From: Malaya genurostris | Lineage: Eukaryota; Arthropoda; Insecta; Diptera; Culicidae | Assembly: GCF_030247185.1 (NCBI RefSeq) | Contig: NC_080572.1 | Span: 160,171,580-160,235,579, forward strand | Direction: 5' to 3' | DNA length: 64,000 nucleotides | Part shown: in pieces, positions 11,190 through 23,733 of the stretch | Numbering within the stretch: position 1 is the stretch's first letter | How the letters are laid out: every line of letters begins with the position of its first letter | Notes under the pieces: model-generated | Told to the model about the DNA's origin: nothing | The model's database searches: none | Seen by the model: only the letters and a program-made list of their open reading frames with translations | Made by a program: the position numbers and the translations under genes

Positions 11190-11344
11190 GACAGTTTTTT
11201 GGTTCGTTTATAGAGTTTTTAACCTTAAAGTCATTCACTTCTTCAGGCCAGAAAAAGTTTCTGATCCTATGTGCGGGGTAGGGAATCGAACCCAGGTTAG
11301 CGGCGTGAAAGACATCGGTGTACCCATCACGCTATACCCGTCCC
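11190..11344 (-). mobile_element. tRNA-derived SINE
   Basis: Read on the minus strand, the element opens at 11344 with GGGACGGG. It then carries an A box (TAGCGTGATGGG) and, about 45 bases further on, a consensus B box (GGGTTCGATTCCC), which together form an internal RNA polymerase III promoter. A non-tRNA body follows, containing CATAGGATCAGAAAC and CTTTAAGGTTAAAA, and it ends in an A-rich tail near 11190. This layout is that of mosquito tRNA-related SINEs such as Feilai; the family name is an inference. It is not a functional tRNA gene, because the acceptor stem halves do not pair and the anticodon arm is not convincing. No target duplication could be seen. Confidence 0.75.
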
Positions 11345-11653
11345 GAGTATTTTGACGAATTTCAAATAGTTCAAACGTTAATTCTTGTTTTATCATTTTG
11401 CAAATGTGTGTTGTGTTTTCGATGATTATCGGAATCATTTTTTCTAGCGTTATCAGTGCGTTTGTCAGCTTAATATGCAAGTTGGTATCGTTAACGTTTT
11501 GTCTTCGACTCGTTAGTGCAGAGCAGTTTAAATTAAGTTCAGTTCAACTAAGCAGATGTAAAGCTTGAAATCTACTTTCGTAATAATTCTAATCGACAAG
11601 TAGGAGGCATGTCAATGTTTTTGTCTGCTTATACACTTGTTCAAATTTACTCT

Positions 11654-11779
11654 CCAGTGAGCAATTTGTACTCAATTTTGCTTATTTAATTCAATTGACA
11701 AAAAGTGAGTAACATTGAATTAGAAAACTGAGTGACTTCTACTCTGTTTCTAAATTGACAACAAATTTTTGCTCACTGG
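11654..11779. mobile_element. Small MITE with CAGTGAGCAA ends
   Basis: A 126 bp segment bounded by CCAGTGAGCAATTTGT and, inverted, CCCAGTGAGCAAAAATTTGT. It has AT-rich internal repeats of GAGTRACT/AATTGACA type. The short imperfect terminal inverted repeats and lack of coding sequence fit a MITE. A target duplication is not evident, so the superfamily is open. Confidence 0.55.
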
Positions 11780-12239
11780 GCTTGTAAACGTTGTTCGAGA
11801 AAATTGTGGAAAATTTGATCGTAGAAGCAATTACAGGTCTCACGGATGAGAATTATCACTATTGCATTTTTTCATTACCTCAGATATGAAAGGATTAAGG
11901 TGTGCAATTGTCAAAGTCAAAGCTTGGTTTAATAACTTCACAATGTAGTTTCTTTTTTTGGAAATTGGTTTTAGAACCAAAGTTATCTTTTTTGCCGGAG
12001 TCAAGGTTGCGGGTTGATTTGTGCTCTAACCATTACCAATCAGAATAATGTACACTCCATCTCCAGCACTTTTCATACAACAACTAGATGAAAACAAATA
12101 TATGGGCTTATAATCGTGTATAGCGAACCATGGAAGCATTTCTTGGGGTAATTGAACTATGTAAAATACCATCAGATGCGAAGAATCGATGTGTCTTAGT
12201 TTCGCTTAATACAGTAAGGGTAAAGATAGTGATATTCCG
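11780..12239. other. No recognisable gene
   Basis: Mixed AT-rich sequence. I saw no coding region or repeat boundary. Confidence 0.4.
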
Positions 12240-12425
12240 TTCACGACTGAATTATTTAAACTGCTGCAGTCCCCGGGTTGGCGGTACAATGCATAGGCAC
12301 TAGTCTTGCAAGTCATCGGTCATAGAGACATCTATGTGTTACACCCGGGACTTTTCAGCCCATGTGTTAATACAACAGCCCTCGGTGAAAGACCTAATGG
12401 GTACAACCGAAATGAATGAAACTTA
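12240..12425 (+). repeat. Probable retroelement 3' segment leading into (ATAAC)n
   Basis: A relatively GC-rich ~185 bp block (phrases 'cccgggttggcggtacaatg' and 'cctaatgggtacaaccg') that passes directly into a long (ATAAC)n tract. A unique block with a simple-repeat tail is what the 3' end of a non-LTR retroelement or SINE looks like. No reverse transcriptase sequence is present, so the identity is a guess. Confidence 0.4.
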
Positions 12426-12621
12426 TAAACAATAACATAACATAACACAACATAACGTAACATAACGTAACATAACATGACATAACATAACATAACATAA
12501 CATAACATAACATAACATAACATAACATAACATAACATAACATAACATAACATAACATAACATAACATAACATAACATAACATAACATAACATAACATAA
12601 CATAACATAACATAACATAAC
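12426..12621. repeat. (ATAAC)n microsatellite
   Basis: About 190 bp of the pentamer ATAAC, irregular in the first 60 bases (variants CACAAC, GTAAC, TGACA) and then pure. The minus-strand 'LCYVM' reading frames across it are artefacts of the repeat. Confidence 0.95.
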
Positions 12622-14300
12622 AAAAAAATAAAGTTTAGGAGAAAAATATGCCTATTTCTTTATGTGAATTCAGTTTTTTATGAGCAAGATTCCATTTTAA
12701 TAGCTTTAATAGCTTTAATTTAATAGCTACTACGGAAAATATTGATAATTTCAGAGGCCATAGTTAAATTCACTTAGCTGTTCAAGAGGAGCCAACAAAG
12801 GTGTGCACTCGTGAACCAGCTGTTAAATAACTCATTTGATTAACTCTCACAAAAACTTTTCGAACAAACTACATTTGACTAACTCTGCAAGCAGTTTCAA
12901 TGATACAAAAGTGCTATATAGAATCCAGTCAGAAGTCAATTGTGATTCTAAAAATGCACTTGCACTTGACATTTCACATGTACTCACTGATGACTACTTC
13001 CCGGTTCTTATATAATGGAGGGACACTTTAATGGCAGGGAATCATCATAAAAGACATTCATTGTGCCCGGAAACTACGTGCTTAATTTTCTGAAACTATT
13101 CCTGGCCACTTTAGCATGCACTACGATGTGGCTACATCTTGCATACCTTGTGCCCTTGGGCGTCATGGTTTCTGACCTAAGCACAGGAAAAATGGTCGAT
13201 TTTCCGCAGCAACGTTCACATTGCAAGAACACACGGGCAGGCAGTCTTGTTACATGATTTAGGCAAAATTTCATAAATGGTACTGTACCCTAATGCTACG
13301 CGAAATATCAACCATTTCATAATTTTTTAATGATTTCTTTGTCATGTGCGGCATAACTTTTTTCAATATTACACCTAATTAAAATGTGGCTAAGCTATTA
13401 TAAATCGTATCTACCTATATTTCTTACGCTCTATATTAGAGATTTAGTATCGAGATGTATTGTAGAAATAATGACCACGATTCACTCGAGTAAATAATAT
13501 CAATTTGATACAAAAAACTCTAATTGTCAACACAATTATGAGGAGAGGTTGGAATATTTCGTTAGTTACATTTCTCGCTTCTTTCGAATCTCAGGTGTAT
13601 TCTATCTTGATCATTTTTTTATGCTGATGTTTGATATAACAGAATAGACGTGATAGCGCAAGGAAACCATGAAGACACTCATGATAAGCACCATCGTGAC
13701 GTAGCTTGGGTTTTGAAATACGGCGAAAGTGTTCCTTCTCCTCGTTGCTTGTGTTCTATTATCAAGGATAGACTCAAGAGAGGTCGATCGGCCAAGCTGA
13801 TGAAACGAAAATATTTGTTGACCCTCTTATCGGACGGATATGCATAGTGTTTTATTTTTTATGCATAAGACTCACTGACTTAAAATATATAAGAATATAA
13901 TAAAGTTTCAATTTGTGTTAGTAATAAATTGATATACATCTACGAATGGTTTGAAGCTTAGGAAAAAACAACATGTATCTCGCCTCGAGCAAATGTCTCA
14001 TACAATGTATGTTTAAAATAATTACAACGTACGGTTGAAAGACTGAAGAATTGGAAAAAATAAAGATTTAATGATAATATTGATATAAGTCTACGTTATT
14101 CTACTAAGAAAAAGAAGGTAAACTGCTCATACTTGCATATCAGTCTTACATATAAAAGAGAAAATTCGAAAATAAGACATGATCTAATTTTTATTTTTTT
14201 TTTAATTTTTTCACTCAAACCCACCCATATAATTTTGTAATTTCAGTATTATGCTCCGTGAAATCAGTATCTGTCTTATTTTTGCTAAGAAACTAAATGT
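12622..14300. other. No recognisable gene
   Basis: AT-rich. Short frames at 13063-13257 and 13650-13847 carry no motif. I see nothing that supports a gene or a defined element. Confidence 0.4.
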
Positions 14301-14745
14301 GTGTATGTGTGTATGTAACGTGATTTTGTACTAACTTTTCTTAGAGATGTTCAAACCAATTTTCACAAACTTCAAATGACAGGTCTTGTGGTCTCATACA
14401 AAATTCCTGCATATTGCTCGATCCGACTTACGGTTCCAAAAGTATGGGGTAAAATGCGCAAAAAAATGAAAATGTGTGTACTAAATTTTCTCGGTAATGG
14501 CTGAACCGATTTTCACAAAATTAGTTTCAAATGAATGGACCTAGGATCACACATAAAACTTCTGAGTTTCTCTTGATCCGACTTTCGGTTCCTGAATTAA
14601 AAGTGTCAAAATTCCAATTTCGAGTTATTTACTCACTTTTCTCAGAGATGGCGAGACCGATTTTTGCAAACTTAGATTCAAATGAATGGTCTACATAAAT
14701 GAATACAAAACATTTGAAATTTATCTGGTTCTGACAGAGACATAA
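14301..14745 (+). repeat. CCACCTAG-family monomers (fragment)
   Basis: Three diverged monomers repeating 'cttagagatg / tcggtaatgg / tctcagagatgg', 'accgattttcacaaa' and 'ttcaaatgaatgg', with a spacing of roughly 150 bases. They are older than the copies at 49.6-51.7, 56.5-57.4 and 61.2-63.1 kb. Ends are not defined. Non-coding. Confidence 0.6.
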
Positions 14746-15706
14746 TTGCGTGATTGACATGGGATCGCATTCGAGTTAAATAAAAATTCGGTGATTTATT
14801 ACTACTCGAATTCTTGCGGGAGATATTTCGAATTTTTCAAATACGGTGGCGTAAAGTGTTACAGAAGAAATATCACTTTCATCAAGATCGTAAACATGTC
14901 TACGGAAACTTCAAACCTTGCTTTACAATATCCTCGAATGAACGCTTACAATTATTATATGAACATGAAAGCCACAAAATGGTCATGTATTGTTTCTAAG
15001 AGTGCGCAAGGGTAAGGTAATAATGTGCAATGGTACATAAGAATGCGCACAATGAATTCTCGAGCCTAAGTATGAACCATACGTGTTCATATTTTTTTAC
15101 CAGGAGTCATCTCATTCGTAGAGTCGCAATATTATTTATCCAATTACTCGACTTTCAATCAACGAATTGTGATAAAACCGGATACAATATCTTTGTTTCA
15201 GCTATAACAAGCAACACCTCAGAAAAAATAGCTCGAAAATTGTTCAATACTTATGTTATAGTGACGCGAAAACTCGAAGCGAATGCACCTATTTTCATCT
15301 TAACTTTAAAATCAATTATTCGAACAGAGACAGCTGATCTCACTCTGACTAATAGTAAAAGGTTTTTTTGTGGCCGTTTTTGCACTTTACGCCTAATAGT
15401 ATCAGTACAGGATATGGAAGTTGATAATTTCATTTTGGATTTGCATATTTCAGCGGAAGAAAATACTGTAATGCTCTTTGGGACAAATTCCAGGTCTGGG
15501 CCAAATTCCAGGTCCTTAGAAGTGCCGAATCGAATTCTCCGATATTGGACACAGTTCGGTCAAAAATACTATATATCAATATGGATCACTCTTGCGATTC
15601 ACGAGGGACATCACTGTCAAGTGCGGTGGCAAAAAAGGTTGCTAATACACTACAAATATTTTAATGCACATACGACAGCTTCCAAAATCAGTACACTGAT
15701 CCAAAC
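14746..15706. other. No supported gene; host flank of the I element
   Basis: The 244-codon frame 15030-15764 is the longest one outside elements. However, it runs across the target duplication and 45 bases into the retrotransposon, and it has no domain I recognise, so I treat it as chance. A phrase 'ccaaattccaggtc' is partly duplicated near 15485-15515. 'atatatcaatatggatcac' at about 15570 recurs inverted near 22615. Confidence 0.45.
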
Positions 15707-15955
15707 AACTACAAATATCATTCTCGCGCCAACTAACAAAGCAGACGCATCGGATCCAAGCTAAGTCTTGCATTTTGTAACGCGACCGCGAAATTTTTTT
15801 CTCCTTTCGTTGGAAAGTTTTGCTTGGAAAGTCCAAGTCAGTGTGAAGGAAGTGAAGTGTTGATGAAATAATTATACTGGTTTTACATTAGTAGAATTGA
15901 AATAATTATCAGTTGAAACAGAAAATACTATTTTTGCAAAAAAGGATAAAGTTGC

Positions 15956-17410
15956 ATGAGTAGCGATGAAAAGAATTTCCACGGATTCGATGAAGCTCGA
16001 TTTCTAAGAATGGAGTCGAATCCCTTTCAAATTCCGATAGAAGATGAAAGAAGTGGCCAAAGGAGAAAACTGGAGGACAGTGAAGATAACGAAGACGGTA
16101 AAAAGCACGGTAAAAAACCCAAAGACATGACATTGAAGAGAAAAGACAATACACAAGGTACAAAAGAAAAAAACAAAACCACAACCGATAGAAACTAACA
16201 TTGACGACTCAATGGACGAAGATACTGTAAATCCGATGAGTACGGTAAGTGTGACCAACAATGACAATAAAATCGATAATAAAAAACCTAAAGTTAAAAA
16301 AAACCAAAAAGATGCATGCGCAGAAAATTGGATAAAAAATACAATTAATACAATCTTCTTCATAGAAAAACAAAACAAAGAACAAAAAACAATACACCCC
16401 ATGGAAAAAGCTAAAATTCTCCATAATATTGGTGTCAAACAGTACAAAGAACTCAAAACAGCGGGCCAAGGTCGATTCAGAATCTCTTTTAACCGGCCCA
16501 GAGAAGCAGAGGGGTTGATTAACTCCAAACTTCTCACAGACGAATTTAAATATAAAGTATATATCCCTAACATGTTCAAACAAACAATAGGAGTAGTAAG
16601 AAACATTCCACCCACATTGACAGATGAAGAAATACTAAAAAACATTAAAGCAGATAATAAAACAATAACTAAAATTGAGCGTATCCAAAGGATGGAGAAA
16701 AACAATTTAATACCCACATATACCATTAAAATTTATGTAGAGGGCTCTGAACTCCCGGAACGCATTTCTATTTATGGAGTACACGCTAAGGTCGACTTTT
16801 ATATATTTCCTATCAAACTGTGCAGTAAATGTGGTAGATACGGACACAAAATAAAAGTGTGTAAAAGTAGCACACAACGTTGTTTTACATGCTCTTTAGA
16901 ACACGATGGCATAACTTGTAATGCTCCCCTAAAATGTATCCAATGCAACGGAGATCATAAAGTAACAGACAAAAATTGTCCAGAAAGAATCAGGCAAGAC
17001 AAGATACGATATTTAATGCAACAGAAAAACTAACCTTCCAAGAAGCCGCCATACGCTATCCAAAAAATAATTCAGTTCAACATAGACTAGACTCATTGGA
17101 ACAATATCCACCCCTTCCACAAAATGGCCCAACACCTAAAGAAAACAAAGAATTGATCGAAAACGTAAAACAACAAATCCTAAAACAAATAAACCTTGAA
17201 TCCATTTTTACCAAAATGAAAGTCATTCAGAATACTATAATCAAACATTCAGAACAACATAAAAACAGAAAGGACTCAATTGACACAGATATCCTACTGA
17301 TTAACATTAGCGATCAAATCAAAACAATAATCGAACAGGAAGTTGAAATACAAAAAATTAGCAAAAATAAACCAAACCCAGTAATTCCATGGACAAGCTC
17401 AGGAACCTAA
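15956..17410 (+). pseudogene. I-element ORF1 (Gag-like), frameshifted
   Basis: The first ATG after the 5' UTR is at 15956. The frame shifts near 16180 (A-rich run) and again near 17030, and finally stops at 17410. The N-terminal third is acidic and lysine-rich (disordered). The middle holds the RNA-binding region, and three zinc knuckles follow: C-S-K-C-x4-H at about 16819, C-F-T-C-x5-D at about 16879 and C-I-Q-C-x4-H at about 16936. After them comes an alpha-helical C terminus with the conserved L-T-F-x-E-A stretch. ORF2 starts at 17389, overlapping the ORF1 end by 22 bases, which suggests reinitiation. Such proteins coat the element RNA in cytoplasmic particles. Broken in this copy. Confidence 0.8.
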
Positions 17411-20400
17411 ATTTCATTCAACACAATATAACTAGCATTAGACCACCTGATACTCGAAAAACATTAAATAACTTCCTCCAAACAAATAATATAGACATAG
17501 CAATCCTTCAAGAAATATGGTTAAAACCAAATGAAAACTTCAAATTCCCTGAATATAAACTCATAAAGTCAACTAGAACAACAGGTTACGGCGGAGTCGG
17601 TATTCTAGTAAGAAACGAAATAAGATTTCAAGAATTCAAACTACCATTAACAAGTCCGTTAGAAGCAATAGCAATAAAAACCCTGAACACCCAACCAGAA
17701 CTTCTAATAATATCTATATACATACCACCTCTACCTATTAGAAATCAAGATATTAAAGAACCTCTCATAAAACTACTAGATGAAATAGACAAAACAAACT
17801 TACAAACAATTATTGCAGGAGATTTCAATGCGCATAACCGCATATGGAATACAAAACACCCTAACTGCCCTAGAGGAGAGCTATTGGCAAACTTACTTGA
17901 GAAAACAGATTTAGTTATTCTAAACGACGGTTCCCCAACTTTAATCAAACCCCCCCGATACATTACCATCAGCCATAGACCTAACATTAGCATCATCTAA
18001 TATATCCACAAAAATAGATTGGAGATCCATAGACGAAGAAATTTTTAGTAACCACACAATAATAAAATTTGAAATAAGAAACACAATACAAACATATTTG
18101 AGTAAAATAGAATTTATCAACAAAGAAAAAGCAATAGAAGGAATAAATAAAATATCAACACGAACAATAAATAATCAATACGATTTAACATATTTTATTG
18201 AAGACAAAATCAACCAAGCGAAATATATCAAAAACAACTTAAAAAACATTCCAAAACCATGGTGGAACCAAGAAATAAATCAACAATGGAAACAAAAAAA
18301 TAAACATCTTACACAATATTTCAGAAATCAGACTTATGAGAATTACATACAGTTCAAAAAGTCTAAAGCAAAATTAAAACAAATGATCCGTAAAGAATCC
18401 AAGAATAGTTGGAATAAACTTGTGAATTCTATATGCCCAGAGATGTCCCAACATCAACTATGGAATACTGTTAGAAAACTAGGCGGTGGGCTTCCTTCAA
18501 AAAATAATTTACACTTATTAAATGATAGTAAAATAGCTCTCGAGTTCATCAATAATAATTTTCCAAACACCCTTGAAAAAATAAACTACACCCCTAAACG
18601 AACAACTGAAACCATTGACTTCGACCATAATCATATACTGAAACTCATAAAATCAAAAAAAGATACTTCTACACCAGGTCAAGATAATATATCCTTCTAT
18701 ATTCTCAAAAATATAAATTTCAAAATGTTAATAAAAATTTTAGAAATTCTCGAGTTAGTTGCAAATAATGGAGAGATTCCCGATGAATGGAGAGCCATCA
18801 GATTAGTACCGATACTAAAACCAACAAAAAATCCAAATTACTCAAGCTCATACCGTCCGATATCTATGCTAGCAGTTTTCCTAAAACTAATTAACTTTAC
18901 AGCTAAATTCCATCTGACAACCTTCATTGAAAAATCCCAATTATTACCAAAATATTCCTACGGTTTTAGAAAAAATACATCCGCTATTAATTGCATTAAT
19001 ACACTTATCTCCCACATTCACCAATCTAAAAGAGAAGGAAAAGTCATATTAGCCACATTTCTGGATCTATCCAAAGCCTTCGATAATGTAAACATTGACA
19101 CGTTAATGAGGATACTCGAAGAAACAAATGTACCACCAGCTTTAATAAATTGGATTTATTACTATCTTAAAGAACGCACTATAATTCTTACAATGAATGA
19201 TGGCACGATAATCAGGCGAACTACAAATAAAGGTTTACCCCAAGGCTGTCCGTTATCCCCAACTCTTTTCAATATTTATACAATGCAAATTCATTCTAAA
19301 ACAAATGGAAAAAAAGTTTTAATTCAATTCGCTGATGACTTCACGGCATTGGTTGAGGCAGAAAACTTACAATCAGCAACAGTTGAAACGAATATATTCC
19401 TATCTGAAATATCAGAGATCTGCAAAAAACTTAACATGGAAATAAATCCAGATAAATGTGCCACAATGGTTTTTACAAACAAATTTCACCCAACCACAAG
19501 TATTTCACTAAATGGTATTCCGATAGAAAATAAAGCTTTTCATAAATTTCTTGGTTTATATATAGATTACAGATTAAAGTACACAAAACAAATAGAAATA
19601 GCATCAGCCAAAGCCAATAAAAAAATCAATATCCTAAAAATGATCGGTAGAAAAACTAATGGAGCACATCCACAAACTATGCTAAAAATTTCCAAAGCGA
19701 TAGTACAGCCCCACTTAGACTACGGAATAACAATAGTAGCTGCAGCAGCAAAAACAACATTTGCCAAACTAGAAACAACACAACATTCTTTTATCAGAAC
19801 ATCTCTACGCTTATTAAGATCCACACCAAATCACGTTGTACTAGCGGAAGCAGGAGAATTACCATTAAAGGAAGGAGCAGAATACCTCGCATTTAAAGAA
19901 ATAACTAAATTATTACACTATCAAAATAGCCCATTAATACCCTTTCTATCAAGAGCCATACAATCAGAAACAATTAACAAAAAGAGTTCATTTTTAGAGA
20001 AAATAGCAAGTATAAATAACTATCATTTGTTACAATTAGGAAAAAGAGTAAAAATTGACAAACCCAACAAAATAAAGGTAGTATCAGAAATCGAAGGTCT
20101 CTCCAAAACAAACACGCCTATTAGTGTTCAAAAACAAATGGTGATTAACCTAATTAACAGTAAATACACAGACAAATATAAAATTTTCACAGATGGCTCC
20201 AAGATTGATGGTAAAGCCGGATATGGTTTATACATCTCTCCAGAAAAAACATCTTACAGCGGTCGACTCAAATCACAATTCACCATTATGAACGCAGAAA
20301 TAACAGCAATACTAAAAGCAATAGAATTTTTAATAGACAATAAACAGGACGCAGCGGTAATATTCACAGACTCAAAAAGTGCCACAGAATTAATTAACAA

Positions 20401-21288
20401 TACATACTCAGAGGAAAACTATCTCATTTGTGAAATATTTCAAAAAATTAAAAACTCAAAAATAAATGAATTAATAATACAATGGATACCAGGACACATA
20501 AACTTATGTCGTTTTCGTTTTTAAATTGCACTACACTGGTGTAGCGAAAGCTGCACTGAAACCGTTCGTTTTTACCAATTGCACTACACCAGTGCTACAC
20601 TTTTTCTGCACCGATACCACTGGTGTAGCACTCATCAAAAGTTTGGTGTAGCTCTGTGCAATGGAATCGTTTATTGTAGTCAATGGTTACTGTTTATGTT
20701 TTCGTCATTTTTGTTCGTTTATTCATGCCTCAGTGTAGCACTGCACCGGTGTAGTGCAAATTAAAAACGAAAACGCCATTAATTGGAAACGACAGAGCTG
20801 ATCATGCAGCAAAACTAGGGACAACAAGAAATAAAATAGAAGAACTTGCAAAAACAAAAGACGACCTGGTACTAAGTGTAAAACATGAAACTATGTGTCT
20901 GTGGAACGAACGTTATAAGGAACTATCAAAAGAAAAAGGTACCTACCACTATGAAATATTACAAGAACTAAAGCTCAAACCGTGGTTTTATAAAATAGAC
21001 TTGCCATCTAACGATATAATCACTGTCACCAGACTCCGATCAGGCCATACAGCAACTAAAGATAAACTATACAAATGGGGTTTAATACCAAACGACAAAT
21101 GCGACTCATGCAACATTACTGAAAATATAACGCATATATTATATCATTGTCACAAATATGATAAAATTAGAAAAAAATACCCGCTGATTCAAAACAAAAT
21201 TGATATAAGAGTCATCCTTACTAAAAACACAATTAACGAGATAAAACAAATAGTAGATTTCATAAAAGAAACTAAAGTCAACATTTGA
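17389..21288 (+). pseudogene. I-element ORF2: endonuclease, reverse transcriptase, RNase H
   Basis: The ATG at 17389 opens an AP-type endonuclease (Q-H-N near the start, L-Q-E-I-W, G-D-F-N-A-H at about 17818). A one-base shift at the C7 run (17950-17956) moves the frame. The next stretch contains S-A-I-D-L-T and S-N-H, where active enzymes have S-D-H. Reverse transcriptase is uninterrupted: F-L-D-L-S-K-A-F-D near 19060, G-L-P-Q-G-C-P-L-S-P near 19230 and the catalytic F-A-D-D near 19330. RNase H follows (F-T-D-G-S at about 20187, N-A-E at about 20290, F-T-D-S-K at about 20367). It is cut by the MITE at 20507 and resumes in frame after removal of the MITE and one TTA (G-N-D-R-A-D at about 20785). 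The C terminus carries a C-x2-C-x7-H-x4-H zinc motif near 21100. Confidence 0.85.
20507..20778. mobile_element. 272 bp MITE inside the RNase H domain, TTA target duplication
   Basis: The terminal inverted repeats are about 37 bp: TGTCGTTTTCGTTTTTAAAT on the left and TGGCGTTTTCGTTTTTAATT on the right (other strand), both continuing into TTGCACTACAC. The flanking TTA (20504-20506 and 20779-20781) is the target duplication. Removing the element and one TTA joins ...P-G-H-I-N-L to I-G-N-D-R-A-D in one frame, the normal end of RNase H. A 3 bp TTA duplication is typical of PIF/Harbinger, so this is probably a Harbinger-type MITE. The interior has further GCACTACACYGGTG inverted motifs and no coding capacity. 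Confidence 0.9.
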
Positions 21289-21494
21289 CAATATTACACT
21301 CATCTAGATCAGATTATTTCATCAACATAATACCTCACACGACAAAATTGACGTTTCAAGCAAAGAGCGTGAACGAATTCATTTTCATTTGACAAATAAT
21401 CAAACGTCAATTAACGTATAAGCAAGACTTGGCTGATATGGACCAAATGGTCTGCGCCATAAAAAGCGAGAGAGAAAAAAAAAACTACAAATAT

Positions 21495-23733
21495 ATGGGA
21501 TATATCTCGATATAAACCGCACGAAAAAATAAGCTGCAAATACGGTTTAGAATCGCAATCTGATACTAATTCGGATGAGAACATTTTGTTTTTATAAAAA
21601 TCCCTATTTATATAAATATGTGTGAAATGTGCACGCAGAACTAAACAAATTAATCTTAATGTTGGTTCCAGAATTTTACCAACATTTCCGAATTATGTAC
21701 TATAATTTCTTGATTTGAAAAATTATGGTTACGGTGAAAGAAATATACAATATTAGGTTGTTTAATAAACAGGTAAATGCTTCAAAAAAATACAATTTAG
21801 TATATGAATAAACCGTAATTCGCTTCAACGAGAGCTATCAATTGAAGTAAAAGTAATAAGTATAACTTGTTCTTTTGCTTACTGAATTGCACTTATCATA
21901 CTATTTATTAACATTTTTCAGTGCTAAACAAACTTTCTTTTTGTCGAATTTTGGAATGGTTTGTCTGTTGAATAAAATTCAATTACTTTTCAGAAAATAA
22001 ATATCGAAATTTCAATTTTTGACTAAAAGTTTAAACTATTCGCAAAACAGTTCACATCAAGGGGCAGATCGCTTTGTACACACACATGTACATTGATTAT
22101 AGACAATTTATAGAAATGACCATTACAATTCTTACATTCTTACTTTCCTCAGAGAAAAGATTGAATGTCATGAACGCAATGAAAAAATATCGCAATCAAA
22201 GTAACTTGTAACACCGTTCATTTCATTTTAATTTTGTTCTATATATCAGAAGTGATCTGCCAAACATTGACTTCACAGCCTATAGGTTTCGTCTTTTCAG
22301 CACTATTCATAACATTCATGAGCAAAGTTAAATACTACTTCATAACTCTTTTGAAAGTGAAGACGATAGGTCTAAAAGAGCATAATTCTACATTGTTTAT
22401 AGGCGATATTTACTTTCGTCAGAAAAAAAAACACATTTAAATATTAAAATGTTTACACCTCTATGTGGGCATCATGCTCAATTATTTTTGACATTTCACT
22501 TCTGGGTGCACGCTAAACGCAAACTATTGAACATGACTGAACTAATAGCATTTTTCGTCACGAGATGGTGTTACTGTGATGTCTTCATCGATTTGTATTG
22601 AATTCGTTAAAGTGATCCATATTGATATATAATATATTTGGTTCGGTGCAACACCTATGAAGGAGTTCGGAACAGGCTTATAAAGACACTGATGAAGAAC
22701 GCAAAAAGCGTTTCGAAATACCGATATCTGGTCGTTCACTATTACGTTAGTATCATAACGAAAAAGTTTTTTTTTTCATAGTGGAATCCAAAGGAACCTA
22801 TCACTTCTTTCTTTAAGACGGTTTAGTTTTCATTCCACCGCTCAAAATACAAATTTAGATTTTTTTTCACGTAATATAACTATTCCGGATATTCTTATTG
22901 CTGAGGAATAGACTCTTAGACTTATATGCATAAAACAAATCTGCACTAGATAACAAGATGAATTAATATCCCTCGTAGCTTCTCGTACAACGACGTTATC
23001 ACTAATAAAGATAACTCAATAAATCATCGCTAGCAGTAGAGTCCAGCTTGTCAGCAACAGCATCGGAAAATGTGAGAGAACCATATTTCATCTCCATTTA
23101 CCTTCTAATGTCAACTTGGTTTACACTCGAAGGGTGAAATTGGCACTGATTGACGTCAGCGTTCAATCATTGTACTCAATCAAAACGAAACAAGTAACTG
23201 TGACGATAGAATGGTTTCGCTCTAAGTACTAGCTAGAAAGGTTTGTCTCAACGAGCTCTTTCTTCGGCCTTGTTGAATACCGAAGCAAACCGTTTTCAAT
23301 TTGAAGTAATCCTCTCTAAGAATGACACGTACTAATTGAAGTGACCAGTGTTGAGCGCCAAGAGTAAGGTTAAGGTAATGCTGATGATACAACGATGAAA
23401 TAGAACACGGGTATGTACATACTTTGCTAACTGTCAGTTAATGCAAGACCATGAAACTCAAGATCATCTTTAACTACAACCACACGGGCATGTAAACTTT
23501 TCGTAAATAAAATTCTTTTTCGGCTACGTGCCAAAACTGAAACAATAACTTTCGAGAAAATTCGAAATTCTCATCCAATTCTAAGATTCTGTCATCTCGG
23601 GGAAAGCGAGGTTAATTCAATTTATTGTGTTAGGAGTGGAACCAGTTATAATCTACATTAGCTGAAAGTCAGTGTCGATTTAGGAGCAAGATATTTCACT
23701 CACATAAGGCATCCATTGTCTACTGGGATAATG
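21495..23733. other. No recognisable gene
   Basis: AT-rich host or old-repeat sequence. Short frames at 22234-22440 and 22542-22739 have no motif. 'gtgatccatattgatatat' near 22612 is the inverse of a phrase near 15570. A stretch near 23030-23400 is less AT-rich and without repeats visible by eye, but no exon structure could be proposed. Confidence 0.4.

Larger units (their letters stand above)
15719..21482 (+). mobile_element. Full-length I-clade non-LTR retrotransposon
   Basis: The 5764 bp span includes a 272 bp MITE. It is flanked by the 12 bp duplication AACTACAAATAT (15707-15718 and 21483-21494). The 5' end starts CATTCTCGCG, like the CAT start of the Drosophila I factor, and the 3' end is an A-rich tail. 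Layout: about 237 bp 5' UTR with presumed internal promoter, ORF1 with three CCHC knuckles, and ORF2 with endonuclease, reverse transcriptase and RNase H, then a short 3' UTR. RNase H plus triple CCHC is the I-clade pattern (MosquI-like in mosquitoes). Both ORFs carry frameshifts, some in homopolymers (an A run near 16170, C7 at 17950-17956), so part of the damage could be sequencing error. Confidence 0.9.

Noticed and set aside
11270..11344. Functional tRNA gene on the minus strand
   Set aside because: Promoter boxes are good, but the acceptor stem does not pair and the sequence continues into a SINE body with an A-rich tail.
12332..12623. Three overlapping 'LCYVM' repeat proteins on the minus strand
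   Set aside because: Artefacts of the (ATAAC)n tract, which is open in all three minus-strand frames.
15030..15764. 244-codon frame as a host gene
   Set aside because: It crosses the target duplication and ends inside the I element, has no recognised domain, and its composition is that of AT-rich non-coding DNA.
16004..16726. Long minus-strand frame of hydrophobic residues opposite the I-element ORF1
   Set aside because: Shadow frame of a lysine- and asparagine-rich coding strand; the apparent membrane segments are a codon-composition effect.
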